Shown one piece after another: positions 34,445 to 43,551 of a DNA stretch of 59,018 nucleotides. A program made the translations under genes and the position numbers. The stretch is from an uncultured bacterium (GTDB lineage Bacteria; Myxococcota_A; Polyangia; Polyangiales; Houyiibacteriaceae), in contig CALJDU010000101.1 of the NCBI GenBank assembly GCA_938024995.1, positions 1 through 59,018 of the forward strand, in the 5' to 3' direction. Under the pieces are notes generated by a model that searched no databases, was not told the DNA's origin, and saw nothing but the letters and a program-made list of their open reading frames with translations. The number at the start of each line of letters is the position of its first letter. Within the stretch, counting starts at the first letter, position 1.

Positions 34445-36216
34445 CAGTGACCTCCTCCGGTCCCGGTCATGAGTCGAAAGAGCGTGATGCCGAGACTGGT
34501 GAGCGCCTCTCCCACGATGAGGCCGGCGGCGAGCGGAACAAGTACGTCGCCGATAAAGCGCTTGCCCTTCACCTTCTCGACAAACATCGAGAGGAGACAG
34601 CCGATGCCGTAGCCGAGCGTGATCTCAAACGGCAGGTACATCGCGAGCCCGATCAGGACGCCCAAGCCTCCCACCGGGAAGAGCGAGAGCGCGCCGCCGA
34701 TGCCCGCGCCAGCGAGGTACTTGTCGACCGGGGCGTTGCCGCTCAAGACCCCCTCGATCATTCCCTGAAGCGCGCCCGCCTGAGGCGCGGGCAGCGAGGT
34801 CCCCGGACCGAAGCCGTTGGCGCCGTCCGGTCCTCCCTGCCAGATCAACAGCACCGTTCCCACCGCGATCGAAGGCCCGATCCAAGCGACCCAGAACTGC
34901 ACGATCTGCTGCTTGCGCGGGATCGAGCCGATCAAATGCCCGGTCTTGAGGTCGGTCATCATGTCGGCGCACTGACCGGTCGCGATGCACACCGCCACCC
35001 CGATCGTGACCGCGAGCGGTACGTTGCCCGAGGTGAGCGCGAGCATGATGGTGACCGCGATCAGCGCGAGGCCTGAGAGCGGCGAGATGTCCGTCGCGCC
35101 GGTCGCCTGGGCGACGATCAACCCCGCCAAACCAAGCCAAACCGTTCCCGCGATCGCGACGCTGATCGCCATCCCGACCGCGCCCTCCGAACCGAGCAAG
35201 GCGACCGCGAAGAGCGCGATGAACGAACCGATGAGCCCGAAGACCAACACTTTGGGAGGCAGCTCATCGCTCGCGACGCCGCCTTGCTTCGCCAACTTCG
35301 CGGCCGCGCTGAGGCTCTTGAACGCGCCCTTCATCGCGGGGAACGACATCGCGACGCCCGCGAGCGCGCCACCGATGAGCACGCCGATGCCGACCGGGCG
35401 CAACATGGTCCCGTAGACCGCGCCCCAGAGATCACCCCCCGTGGCCCCAGGAGGCGACCAACCTTGCGAGACCACGAACGGCGCGATGATCCACCACGCG
35501 AGCGCGCCGCCGAGCGCGAAGGGGAGACCGCCACGTCCGCTGAGCAGACCCGCGCCGACGTTCGCCATGGAGAGCGAGAGCGACGTCCCCAAGAGCACGA
35601 TGCCCCCCGCTCCTTCGCCCGGACCATCGAGGAACCACTTACCGATCTCGAGCGTCTCGGGGAGGACGTGGAAGTTCGTGAGGAGCGTCAGCGTGAGCGC
35701 GAAGGCGAAGCCAGCGAACAGGTAGGTCGCCTTCTTCGCGCCGGCTCCGGGCGAACGCAAAATGGTCGCGACCGCGATGCCGCTCGGGAAGCGCAACCGC
35801 TCGATCTCGATGAGCTGCTTCCGCAACGGAATGATGACCACGATGCCCATGAACGAGCCCGCGATCGCGCTCAAAATGATCGTCCAGACGTTGTAGTCCT
35901 GCCCCAGTAGGAGCAACGCCGGGAAGGTGAACACGACGCCAGAAGACGCGGTGTTGATGCCAGACGCGATCGTCTGGTTGATGTTGTTCTCGACGATCGA
36001 GCCCGCGCCCGGGATCTTGAAGACCCCGCGTCCGACTCCGCGCAAGAGCGCGAAGCCCATGATGGCCGCGACGGTCGAGCCAGGGAGCGTGAAGCCGAGC
36101 TTGAGCCCGATGTAGACGAAGGCGGCGGTCATCACCGCGCCTTGGATGACGCCAAGAATCACGGCAGAGGCGGTCACCTCCCGATAGCCGCTCGGCGTTG
36201 CTGTCGATGTGGACAT
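34444..36216 (-). CDS. OPT-family oligopeptide transporter
   Basis: A membrane transporter of 590 residues with about 14-16 hydrophobic segments. OPT-family proteins import peptides, peptide-metal chelates or siderophore-like compounds by proton symport. Motifs such as SIVENNINQTIASGINTASSGVVF near the N-terminus and repeated Gly-rich helices fit the prokaryotic OPT type (the first motif is quoted to 20 residues or fewer elsewhere). ATG 36216 is used; a longer frame adds 13 residues. The coupled small membrane protein follows. Substrate unknown; a metal-chelate role is one possibility. Confidence 0.9.
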   Translation of the reverse strand: MSTSTATPSGYREVTASAVILGVIQGAVMTAAFVYIGLKLGFTLPGSTVAAIMGFALLRGVGRGVFKIPGAGSIVENNINQTIASGINTASSGVVFTFPALLLLGQDYNVWTIILSAIAGSFMGIVVIIPLRKQLIEIERLRFPSGIAVATILRSPGAGAKKATYLFAGFAFALTLTLLTNFHVLPETLEIGKWFLDGPGEGAGGIVLLGTSLSLSMANVGAGLLSGRGGLPFALGGALAWWIIAPFVVSQGWSPPGATGGDLWGAVYGTMLRPVGIGVLIGGALAGVAMSFPAMKGAFKSLSAAAKLAKQGGVASDELPPKVLVFGLIGSFIALFAVALLGSEGAVGMAISVAIAGTVWLGLAGLIVAQATGATDISPLSGLALIAVTIMLALTSGNVPLAVTIGVAVCIATGQCADMMTDLKTGHLIGSIPRKQQIVQFWVAWIGPSIAVGTVLLIWQGGPDGANGFGPGTSLPAPQAGALQGMIEGVLSGNAPVDKYLAGAGIGGALSLFPVGGLGVLIGLAMYLPFEITLGYGIGCLLSMFVEKVKGKRFIGDVLVPLAAGLIVGEALTSLGITLFRLMTGTGGGH

Positions 36217-36273
36217 GAAGCGCGAGAAGTACCGCGCGCGAGGTGATCCCTTCAAGCGCGGACGGACGGAAAA

Positions 36274-36302
36274 CGGCCGCGCTTCGTACGAAAACGCGGC
36301 CG
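36274..36302 (-). terminator. Rho-independent terminator after the sugar dehydrogenase gene
   Basis: An 8-bp stem has CGGCCGCG at 36274-36281 and CGCGGCCG at 36295-36302, with a 13-base loop. On the minus strand it is followed by TTTTCC. It lies between the sugar dehydrogenase stop and the OPT start and separates the two units. Confidence 0.8.
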
Positions 36303-36323
36303 CTTCACCGAAAGTCCCCCGAC

Positions 36324-37736
36324 TTACTCGGCGACGATCCGTCGAACGTGGCCTGAGCCGACGTAGACGAGGTAGAGCTCACCGTCGTCGCCTTCGCCGA
36401 ATGACGCGAGCCCGTTCGCCGCTCCATCCCCTCCGGACGTCAAACCGGGGACGCGCTCGTAGACACAGACTTCCCCGTCGGCGTCACGCTGGACGGCCGC
36501 GAGGAACGGGCTGCAGTAGTCGCCGAACAGGTAGTTGCCACCGAGCCCGGCGATCGCTTCTCCACGATAGACGTACCCACCTGTGATGGAGCAGGAGCCC
36601 GCGATCGGGCTGTCGCCGCGCGGAATGTCGACGAGCGGAGCAGCGTGCTCTGGGACCCGAGAGACGAGGCTCGCGTCGAAGACCGCGTTCCCCTCGTAGG
36701 CGCGCCAACCGAAGTTCGCGCCCACCGGCGCATCCGCGGCGCGGAAATCGATCTCCTCGCGCGAGCCCTGGCCAACGTCGGCGATCCACATGTCGCCGGT
36801 CGCCGCGTCGAAGGAAAAACGCCACGGGTTGCGCAAACCGTACGCCCAGATCTGCGGGAGCCCTTCTGGCGCGCTGAACGGGTTCCCGGCGGCGGCGAAG
36901 TCCGCGCCAGGTCGGTCGACATCAAGCCGAAGCATCGAACCGAAGAGCGTGTTGAGATCGAGACCGTTTCCGATCGCGCCGTGTCGGTCGCCCGCGCCGC
37001 CTTCGTCTCCCATCGCGACGTACAACATGCCGTCAGGGCCAAAGGCGACCATCCCGCCGTTGTGATTGCCTTCGCTGTCGGCGACATCCATCAAGCGCTG
37101 CTGCTCTGACGGGTTCGCCTCGTCCGGATCGGCGCCGCGACGGCGGTACTCCGCGACGACGTTGCGAAGGGAGCCGCCCTCGGACGGTGTGTAGAAGACG
37201 AAGAAGCGACGGTTGTCGGCGTAGTCAGGATGGAACGCGAGCCCGAGGAGGCCGCGCTCGTCGCCCTGACCGCCGCTCGTCGTCACTACGGAGCTGATGT
37301 CCAAGAATGGGTCGGGGAGAACCGCGCCGTCGCGGGCGATCAAGATGCGGCCAGCTCGCTCGACGATGTACAGCGCGCCGTCATCACCTGGGGCGTGGGT
37401 GACAAAGACGGGTCGGTTGAAGGTTCGGCCCGCGACCACGTCCACCGCGGTGAGCGCGGGGGGAGATTCGCAGCTTGGCGGAGGTGGCCCAGTGTCCGGC
37501 GTACCCGTATCGGGCATCGCCGTGTCATCGGGAACGTTGGTGTCGTCAGGCACCGAGGTGTCATCGGGCGTCCCGGTGTCCGCCGCGTCCCCGCCGGTGT
37601 CTGGCGCTGGGTTGGTGTCCTCGGCAGCGTCCACAGACGTGTCGGCACCACCGTCGTCGTCGTCACCACAAGCCCCGATGGCGAGACCGAGGGCACACAG
37701 AGAAAAGAGAAGAGTTCGTGAAAGCTTCCGAGACAT
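36324..37736 (-). CDS. Lipoprotein PQQ-type sugar dehydrogenase (aldose dehydrogenase fold)
   Basis: A lipoprotein of 470 residues. The lipobox (LAIGAC) is followed by Gly-Asp-Asp-Asp-Asp and a tether of repeated Asp-Thr-Pro units (about 35-80). The rest is a six-bladed propeller of the soluble glucose/aldose-sugar dehydrogenase type. It shows ERAGRILIARDG, GLLGLAFHPDYADN, HNGGMVAFGPDGMLYVAMGD, IWAYGLRNPWRFSF, NFGWRAYEG and GGYVYRG, the usual PQQ-binding and calcium-site regions. It would oxidise a sugar or alcohol at the cell exterior and pass electrons to the respiratory chain. ATG 37736 gives a proper signal peptide; the longer open frame lacks one. Confidence 0.92.
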   Translation of the reverse strand: MSRKLSRTLLFSLCALGLAIGACGDDDDGGADTSVDAAEDTNPAPDTGGDAADTGTPDDTSVPDDTNVPDDTAMPDTGTPDTGPPPPSCESPPALTAVDVVAGRTFNRPVFVTHAPGDDGALYIVERAGRILIARDGAVLPDPFLDISSVVTTSGGQGDERGLLGLAFHPDYADNRRFFVFYTPSEGGSLRNVVAEYRRRGADPDEANPSEQQRLMDVADSEGNHNGGMVAFGPDGMLYVAMGDEGGAGDRHGAIGNGLDLNTLFGSMLRLDVDRPGADFAAAGNPFSAPEGLPQIWAYGLRNPWRFSFDAATGDMWIADVGQGSREEIDFRAADAPVGANFGWRAYEGNAVFDASLVSRVPEHAAPLVDIPRGDSPIAGSCSITGGYVYRGEAIAGLGGNYLFGDYCSPFLAAVQRDADGEVCVYERVPGLTSGGDGAANGLASFGEGDDGELYLVYVGSGHVRRIVAE

Positions 37737-37906
37737 GTCCGCGTTGTAGCGCGAACTCTCCGCTACGTCTCGCTGCCGGTCTTTCACTCGCGCCCCACCC
37801 CAGAAGCGCCCCAGCAGGCTGTCCGCTCCGCTCTGCTGCGCGCTAAGCGTCTGCGTCGCAACGGTCGCCCCCCGCCCGCTTCGAATTCTTTCGGAACCGT
37901 CTCTCC

Positions 37907-39337
37907 ATGGCAGAAACCTTCGTTGCGGCCCCGCCGACTGATACACCAGAGGGTATGAACTCGGACTTCCCCAGCCCTCGAATTCATGGACAGCGCCGCG
38001 CGGCGCTCGCGAAAAAGCTGAGCGGCCCTGCGCTGATCCCCTCGGGCGGCGCCGTCCCGCGGAACTACCAGGCGAACACCTTCCCCTTCCGCGCGTCGAG
38101 CCACTTCCTCTATCTCGTGGGACGCGCGATAGAGGACGCCTTCCTGCTCGTCGATGGCGACAACGTGACGCTCTTCCTCACGCCTCCCGCAGCGGACGAC
38201 GCGCTGTGGCACGGCCCAAGCGCCGGCATCGAGACGCTCTCTGAAGAGCTGGGTCTCTCGGTCCTCCCGAAGTCACGGCTCTTCTCCGCGCTCAAAAAAC
38301 TGACGAAGATCGCGACGCTGCCGGGCCCCGACGCGGCGACGCGTGATCGTCAGCGCGGGCTCCTTCGTCGTACCCCATCGTTCGACAAACCCACCGAAGA
38401 AGACGCTGAGCTCTTCGACGCGATGATCGCGCTCCGCCTTCAGCACGATGAGGCGGCGATCGGGTCCCTTGAGCGCGCCGCGATCGCGACGCGTGACGCG
38501 CACCTACGCGGCATGGCGGTCACGCGTCCGGGGATCCTCGAAGCGGTGGTCTGCGCCGAAATGGAAGCCGCGATCGGTCGACACAATATGACGACGGCGT
38601 ACGGCTCCATCGTCACGGTGCACGGCGAGGTCCTGCACAACCATCATCATCACCACGAGCTCCGGGACGGTGATCTTCTCCTCGCCGATGTCGGGGCGGA
38701 AACGGAAGGCGGCTGGGCAGGCGATGTGACGCGCACGTGGCCGGTCAGCGGCGCCTACTCGCCGACCCAGCGCGACGTCTACGCCGCGGTCCTCAACTCC
38801 CAGCTCGCGGCGATCGAAGCGGTCAAGCCGGGCGCGCGCTATCGCGACGTTCATCTCCGCGCCGCGCATGTGCTGGGCGAAGGACTCGTCGAGCTCGGGA
38901 TCCTCGAAGGCGATCCCGCGGAGCTCGTCGCTGACGGAGTGGTCGCGCTGCTCTTCCCGCACGGCGTCGGCCACCTCTTGGGGCTCGACGTGCACGACAT
39001 GGAGGATCTCGGCGACCGCGCGGGGTACGCCGAGGGTCGCGAACGCAGCGAGCAGTTTGGCTTGTCGTACCTTCGCTTGGATCGGGATCTCGTCCCGGGC
39101 ATGGCGGTCACGATCGAGCCGGGCTTCTATCAAGTCCCCGCGATCCTCGAAAACGAGAAGCTGACAGCGTGCGCCAAGGGCCGGCTGAACCGCGAACGCT
39201 TGGCCGACTTCGCGGACGTCCGCGGGATCCGGATCGAGGACGACGTCCTGGTGACCCAAGAAGGCAACCGCGTCTTGAGCAAGGCGATCCCGAAAGACAT
39301 CACGTGGGTCGAGGGCGCCGTGGGTGTCGCGAGCTAG
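37907..39337 (+). CDS. M24B Xaa-Pro aminopeptidase
   Basis: A metallopeptidase of 476 residues that removes N-terminal residues preceding proline. The N-terminal creatinase-like domain lies at about 1-175 and the pita-bread catalytic domain at about 180-470. Metal ligands are visible as Asp in LLADVGAE and GDVTRTWP, His in FPHGVGHLLGLDVHD, Glu in VTIEPGFY and Glu in GIRIEDDVLV. A His-rich loop HNHHHHHE lies at about 247-254, likely near the active site. ATG 37907 or 37955 could be the start. It is followed by tatD on the same strand. Confidence 0.93.
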   Translation: MAETFVAAPPTDTPEGMNSDFPSPRIHGQRRAALAKKLSGPALIPSGGAVPRNYQANTFPFRASSHFLYLVGRAIEDAFLLVDGDNVTLFLTPPAADDALWHGPSAGIETLSEELGLSVLPKSRLFSALKKLTKIATLPGPDAATRDRQRGLLRRTPSFDKPTEEDAELFDAMIALRLQHDEAAIGSLERAAIATRDAHLRGMAVTRPGILEAVVCAEMEAAIGRHNMTTAYGSIVTVHGEVLHNHHHHHELRDGDLLLADVGAETEGGWAGDVTRTWPVSGAYSPTQRDVYAAVLNSQLAAIEAVKPGARYRDVHLRAAHVLGEGLVELGILEGDPAELVADGVVALLFPHGVGHLLGLDVHDMEDLGDRAGYAEGRERSEQFGLSYLRLDRDLVPGMAVTIEPGFYQVPAILENEKLTACAKGRLNRERLADFADVRGIRIEDDVLVTQEGNRVLSKAIPKDITWVEGAVGVAS

Positions 39338-39389
39338 CAGGCTAGAACTCTGACTTGCGGACGCTCGCGTCGATGCTTACTCGCTCGAC

Positions 39390-40184
39390 ATGACTGAGCC
39401 CACCCTTGTCGACATCGGCGTGAACCTCACGCATCGACGATTTCGCGATGACCTCGCAGAGGTGCTCGAGCGCGCTTCGAGCGCTGGAGTCGCGCACATC
39501 GTCGTGACCGGAACCAGTGTTCGCGAGAGCGCGGAAGCCCAGAAGCTCGCGTCCCGCTTTCCGATGCTCACGAGCACCGCGGGGGTTCACCCGCACGACG
39601 CGAAGAGCTGCGACGAGACGACGATCGCGACGCTCCGTGCGCTCGCCGAACACGACGAAGTGGTCGCGATCGGCGAGTGCGGTCTCGACTTCGATCGCGA
39701 CTTCTCGCCCCGCGACGTTCAAGAGACCTGGTTCGCGAATCAGCTGGCGCTCGCGAGCGAGGTCGCCCTTCCCGTTTTCCTGCATGAGCGCGCCGCCCAC
39801 GAGCGCTTCCTCGCGATCATGAAAGAGCATCGCGCCAAGCTCAGCGCGGGCGTGGTGCATTGCTTTACTGGAAACGAACGAGAGCTCCGCGCGTACCTCG
39901 ACCTCGACCTACACATCGGTGTGACCGGTTGGCTCTGTGACGAGCGACGTGGCCAGGGACTGCGGGAGGTCGTGAAGTACGTGCCCGCCGACCGTTTGAT
40001 GATCGAGACGGACGCGCCGTTCCTCACGCCGCGGGACCTCCGGCCAAAGCCCAAGAAGGGGCGGAACGAACCGGCGCTCTTGCCGCACATCCTAAAGCAC
40101 GTCGCGGTGTGTGTTGGGCGGGACGAAGAGACCGTCGCGCACGAAACGACCCAGACCGCGCGGGCGTTCTTCAAGCTTGGCTAG
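39390..40184 (+). CDS. tatD: TatD family metal-dependent deoxyribonuclease
   Basis: A TIM-barrel amidohydrolase-fold nuclease of 264 residues, a 3'-5' exonuclease linked to DNA repair in E. coli. It begins DIGVNLTHRRF as in E. coli TatD and has GVHPHDAKS, AIGECGLDFDRDFS, VLHCFTG-type (VVHCFTGNERE) and IETDAPFLTPRDLRPKP, which supply the metal ligands. The sequence follows true TatD more closely than YcfH or YjjV paralogues. Its stop is 3 bp from that of the convergent fibre-like gene. Confidence 0.94.
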   Translation: MTEPTLVDIGVNLTHRRFRDDLAEVLERASSAGVAHIVVTGTSVRESAEAQKLASRFPMLTSTAGVHPHDAKSCDETTIATLRALAEHDEVVAIGECGLDFDRDFSPRDVQETWFANQLALASEVALPVFLHERAAHERFLAIMKEHRAKLSAGVVHCFTGNERELRAYLDLDLHIGVTGWLCDERRGQGLREVVKYVPADRLMIETDAPFLTPRDLRPKPKKGRNEPALLPHILKHVAVCVGRDEETVAHETTQTARAFFKLG

Positions 40185-40187
40185 CGC

Positions 40188-41948
40188 TCAGCGCGCGTCG
40201 AGCAAGCGCTCGAGCCGGGCGAGCCGCTCTTCAAGCGTGGCGACCTGTTCGGCGAGCGCCTCGTTGCGCTTGGTGAGCGCTTGAATCGCCGCGAGGGCGA
40301 CGCCGTCTGCGTCCACCGTGGGGATGCTGGTGTCGTCGTAGCCGAGACCGAACGCCTCGTGGAAGTCCTGCGCCATCGGGCCAAGGTGTCGCTCGCCGTT
40401 CTCCGCGACGTAGCTCCACTCCGAGATCTCGAGGTCGCTCAGTCGCGCGAGGATCACCTCCGGATCGATCGCGCGGATGTCGCGCTTGACCTCGCGGTTG
40501 CTGGTGTTGGTCCAGACGCCACCCGACGAGAGGTACGCGCCGTTCGAGGCCGCGATCCGACGCGTGCTGCTTGAGAACGCGATGTACGGAGTGAGCCCGT
40601 CCTCATCGTAGATCGTGAGGAGGGGCGAGAAGACCGTGGTGGCGCCAAGCGTCACCGAGCCATCACCAGGCGACCAGATCGCCGTCGTGTCGCCGTTCGC
40701 GAAGAAGCCGCCGGACTCTGCGCCGCTGCGACCCTCCAACCACACACCTGAGTCGGCCCCATCGGGCATAAACGCGGTGGTCCCACCAAAGACGCCAGTG
40801 TTGCCGTAGTGCAACGACATCTCAGACGAACCGCCCGGCGCTGAACAGGTCGGGAGACCGCCCGCGGAGACGCTGGTCATGAACTCGCCGGGAGGGCACG
40901 CGCCCACGATGCGTCGCTGCGCGGTCGCGAAGTTGAGCGAGAACGTGGTGCCGGTCAGCGTGAGCCCGGTCCCCGCGTTGTACGTGGTCCCCATCGAGCC
41001 AACATCATCGGTCTCGCAGGTCACGGACCCGGTGGCAGAGATCGCGCGGATCGCGGAACCCGGAGGGCACGTCGAGCTCACGCGGCGCTGTGCGTAGCTC
41101 GTGTTCAAGCGAAACTGTGTGCCGACGAGCGACAGACCTGTCCCCGCTGTGTAGGTCGCGCCCGCTGCGCCGACATCGTCGAGCTCACACGCGACCGTCC
41201 CGTCGACGTTGATCGCGCGGATGGACTGTCCGCTAGGACAGAAACCGGTCACGCGGCGCTGGGTCGTCGCTCCGTCGACGCTGACCGTGCCGCCGATGAC
41301 GTTCAGCCCGGAGCCGACCATCAAGGTGGTCGGCGCGCACGTGACGCTGCCGTCCGCGTTCACCCGCGCGACCGCTTCGCCTGCCCCGCAGGTTCCCGTG
41401 ACGCGCGCTTGAACGGTGCTCGCGTCGAGCCCGAACTCGGTGCCCGCGAGGGTGAGACCGAAACCAGCCGTATACGTCGTATCGGCATCGCCATCGCTGA
41501 GGTCCGCGGGGAGCCCGGAGACGTTGTCGAAGTCAACGCTGCCGGCGTGCTGGGCAAAGCCCGCGAAAGGCACGCTCCCGAGATGCTGGCGGGGAGAGAG
41601 CTCTTCGCCGTCGATGGTCACGCTCAAGAACACCTCGCCGTTGTCACGAAACGCGGCGAGGTCGAGGGGCGCCGCGGCGCCGAGCTCAAACGAGAAGTAG
41701 CCCGCCTCGATCGCGATCATCTGCGACTCCGAGAAGAGCTCGCTGCCGCCGATCTCCGCGTCGAAGAGACGCGCGAGGACCTCGTGGTCCCCGTCCACTG
41801 GCGCGCCGTCGTTGTCGGTCAAAAACCCTTGAATCGGAACGCTCGTTGGCGCTTGCGCGAGGACGTCGCGGGTGAAGAGGCCGACGAGTGCGCAGGCGAG
41901 GAGAAGCGAGGAAAGAGTGCGGATCATAGTGGTCTCAAAGAAGGTCAT
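40188..41948 (-). CDS. Secreted fibre-like protein with S74 intramolecular chaperone domain
   Basis: A protein of 586 residues. After a signal peptide (about 8-32) comes a beta domain (about 33-130), then about four repeats of roughly 60 residues (each with GLxLxGTxFxL, a QRRV segment, and a Cys in SVTCE or VACEL), then a Gly-rich shaft. The C-terminus has the phage tail-spike/endosialidase S74 chaperone signature (SNREVKRDIRAIDPEVIL, HLGPMAQDFHEAFG) and a Leu/Glu coiled coil. S74 domains drive trimer folding and self-cleave near a Ser-Lys pair; Ser and Lys are seen in SNREVK. ATG 41948 is coupled to the upstream lipoprotein (ATGA). Confidence 0.88.
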   Translation of the reverse strand: MTFFETTMIRTLSSLLLACALVGLFTRDVLAQAPTSVPIQGFLTDNDGAPVDGDHEVLARLFDAEIGGSELFSESQMIAIEAGYFSFELGAAAPLDLAAFRDNGEVFLSVTIDGEELSPRQHLGSVPFAGFAQHAGSVDFDNVSGLPADLSDGDADTTYTAGFGLTLAGTEFGLDASTVQARVTGTCGAGEAVARVNADGSVTCAPTTLMVGSGLNVIGGTVSVDGATTQRRVTGFCPSGQSIRAINVDGTVACELDDVGAAGATYTAGTGLSLVGTQFRLNTSYAQRRVSSTCPPGSAIRAISATGSVTCETDDVGSMGTTYNAGTGLTLTGTTFSLNFATAQRRIVGACPPGEFMTSVSAGGLPTCSAPGGSSEMSLHYGNTGVFGGTTAFMPDGADSGVWLEGRSGAESGGFFANGDTTAIWSPGDGSVTLGATTVFSPLLTIYDEDGLTPYIAFSSSTRRIAASNGAYLSSGGVWTNTSNREVKRDIRAIDPEVILARLSDLEISEWSYVAENGERHLGPMAQDFHEAFGLGYDDTSIPTVDADGVALAAIQALTKRNEALAEQVATLEERLARLERLLDAR

Positions 41949-42286
41949 GGGCGCGCGGCCTTCGGTCCGAGCGTGAGGGAGCGAGAGGGGCCAGAGAGCG
42001 TGGCGGCCGGGGGCGCACCAACGGAGAGCTCCGCCTGAAACATGGTCGAGGTCGAGCGCCCGCCGCCGCTGGTCACGAAGTGAAGTCGACGTGGCGTCCG
42101 GGGTGTTCCGCTGTCGGCGTCTGGGCCCGCATCGGTCGCGTCGACCGTGGCGTCGACCATGGCGTCCCCGCCGTCGACTCCGCCATCTGTCGTGGCGTCT
42201 ACCGCGGCGTCGCGATCACCAAACCCGCTAGCGCACTGGCAGGCGCCGAGAAGGAAGAGAAGAAAAACCCAAGTAGTGCGCTGCAT
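41945..42286 (-). CDS. Small lipoprotein coupled to the fibre-like gene
   Basis: A short protein of 113 residues with a signal and lipobox (LLGAC), a second Cys two residues later (CQC), an Asp/Ala/Thr tether with repeated VDAT units, and a short C-terminal beta segment (RRLHFVTSGGGRS). The start at ATG 42286 gives the right signal; a much longer open frame upstream is antisense to the CAP-domain gene. Its stop overlaps the fibre-like start (ATGA at 41945-41948). It may anchor or chaperone the fibre-like protein, by inference only. Confidence 0.7.
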   Translation of the reverse strand: MQRTTWVFLLFLLGACQCASGFGDRDAAVDATTDGGVDGGDAMVDATVDATDAGPDADSGTPRTPRRLHFVTSGGGRSTSTMFQAELSVGAPPAATLSGPSRSLTLGPKAARP

Positions 42287-42446
42287 TGTTCTTGTCCGCG
42301 GAGCGGAGGGTTGCCTTAGAGCGGGATTCGAAGCCGAGCGATCCGGCGTGTGAGTTTTTGCAGCTACCGCATAAGCCGCGTGACGCGATCTGCGCCTCTC
42401 CAACCGAAAAGTGGCGTCATTTTCGACGGCCTCCCATTCTTCGGGG

Positions 42447-43439
42447 GTGCGGTCACTCCTCTCGCTCTCGATCCTGACCGCGATCTGCGGATTCGCGGTC
42501 CCTGCGTACGCGCAGCTCGAGGCGCTGCCGTGCGTGCTCGACGACGGCCTCAGCGAGGTCGCGGCAGAGATCGCGCTGAGCGGGGGCGGGGACGCAAACG
42601 CGCAGAGCACCATGTCCATCGCGCGCGGCCTGGGGGTCGACGCTCCGTTTCTGCGCGTGCGCCGTTTCGCCGCAACGGACAGTCGCGCGGCGCGGAGCTT
42701 CGTGGAGGAAGAACGTGAGCGGGCGGACGCTCCGGTAGCTTGCGGTGAAGCGCGCGGCACAGACTCTCGCGTCATCGTGACCACGTTCCGCGGAGGCGCG
42801 CTCGTTCCACAAGAGCGTGGGTTCACAGCGCAGCTCGCGCCTCGTTTTCGCGACGCGCATATCGTGCTGCGCGCCCATGACGGGGCGATGTCACGACATT
42901 CGCTCCCGGCTTCGCGGCTCGTCACGGTTCCGCGCGAGCTCGCGCGCCCAGTCACGGTTCAGCTGGTCGCGACCGGTCCCGCGGGTCCGCGCCCCGTCGC
43001 GGTTCGGCTGGTCGGCGCTCGAGGAGAAGCGCCCGCGATGGAGATCGACGCGGGCGACGACCCGGGTCGTTTCCTCTCGGCGGTTCGGGCGTTCCGCGAG
43101 GTCTCTCCGATCCGCGACAATCGCTTGCTGCGCGCCGCGGCACAGAGGCACGCGCGACGCGTCTGCCGGGCAGGCCGCGCGCTCCATCAGCTCGGCGGGA
43201 GCGATCCAGAAGACCGACTGCGCGACGAGGGCATCACCGCGCGCGTCGTCGGCGAGGTCGTCGCGCGCTCACGCACCGTCGAAGGGGCGCTCCGCGCGTT
43301 CTTCCATTCCCCCAGCCACCTGATGACGCTCGTCGATCGACGCTTCACGGACTACGGCGCGGGGGTCGCCCGCGGGCGAGACGGTCGTTCGTGTGTCGTC
43401 CTGACGTTCGCGGCCTGGCCGCGCTACATCGGTCACTGA
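42447..43439 (+). CDS. Secreted CAP (SCP/PR1)-domain protein
   Basis: A protein of 330 residues starting at GTG 42447, which gives a signal peptide ending in VPAYAQ. A region of about 180 residues without known motifs precedes a C-terminal CAP domain of about 120 residues. That domain shows the expected His in RALHQLGG, Glu in VGEVVARS, and His in FFHSPSHLMTLVD followed by DYGAGVARGRDG. CAP proteins are extracellular with varied roles (lipid binding, proteolysis, adhesion). Cysteines at both ends may form disulfides. It is divergent from the small lipoprotein gene. Confidence 0.85.
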   Translation: MRSLLSLSILTAICGFAVPAYAQLEALPCVLDDGLSEVAAEIALSGGGDANAQSTMSIARGLGVDAPFLRVRRFAATDSRAARSFVEEERERADAPVACGEARGTDSRVIVTTFRGGALVPQERGFTAQLAPRFRDAHIVLRAHDGAMSRHSLPASRLVTVPRELARPVTVQLVATGPAGPRPVAVRLVGARGEAPAMEIDAGDDPGRFLSAVRAFREVSPIRDNRLLRAAAQRHARRVCRAGRALHQLGGSDPEDRLRDEGITARVVGEVVARSRTVEGALRAFFHSPSHLMTLVDRRFTDYGAGVARGRDGRSCVVLTFAAWPRYIGH

Positions 43440-43551
43440 GCCAAAACGAGCAAGTGCCGAAACGAACAGGTACCGAAACGAAACAACGACGACCAACCTT
43501 CGTCAGCCGTCGTTCGTATTCGCCGTTCCGCGCCGCTGGCGCTGGCTCCGA

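Noticed and set aside
42300..42420. Possible tRNA-like stretch around TTCGAATC on the minus strand
   Set aside because: The T-loop-like bases are not flanked by a good 5-bp stem, and no matching acceptor stem or anticodon arm could be folded.
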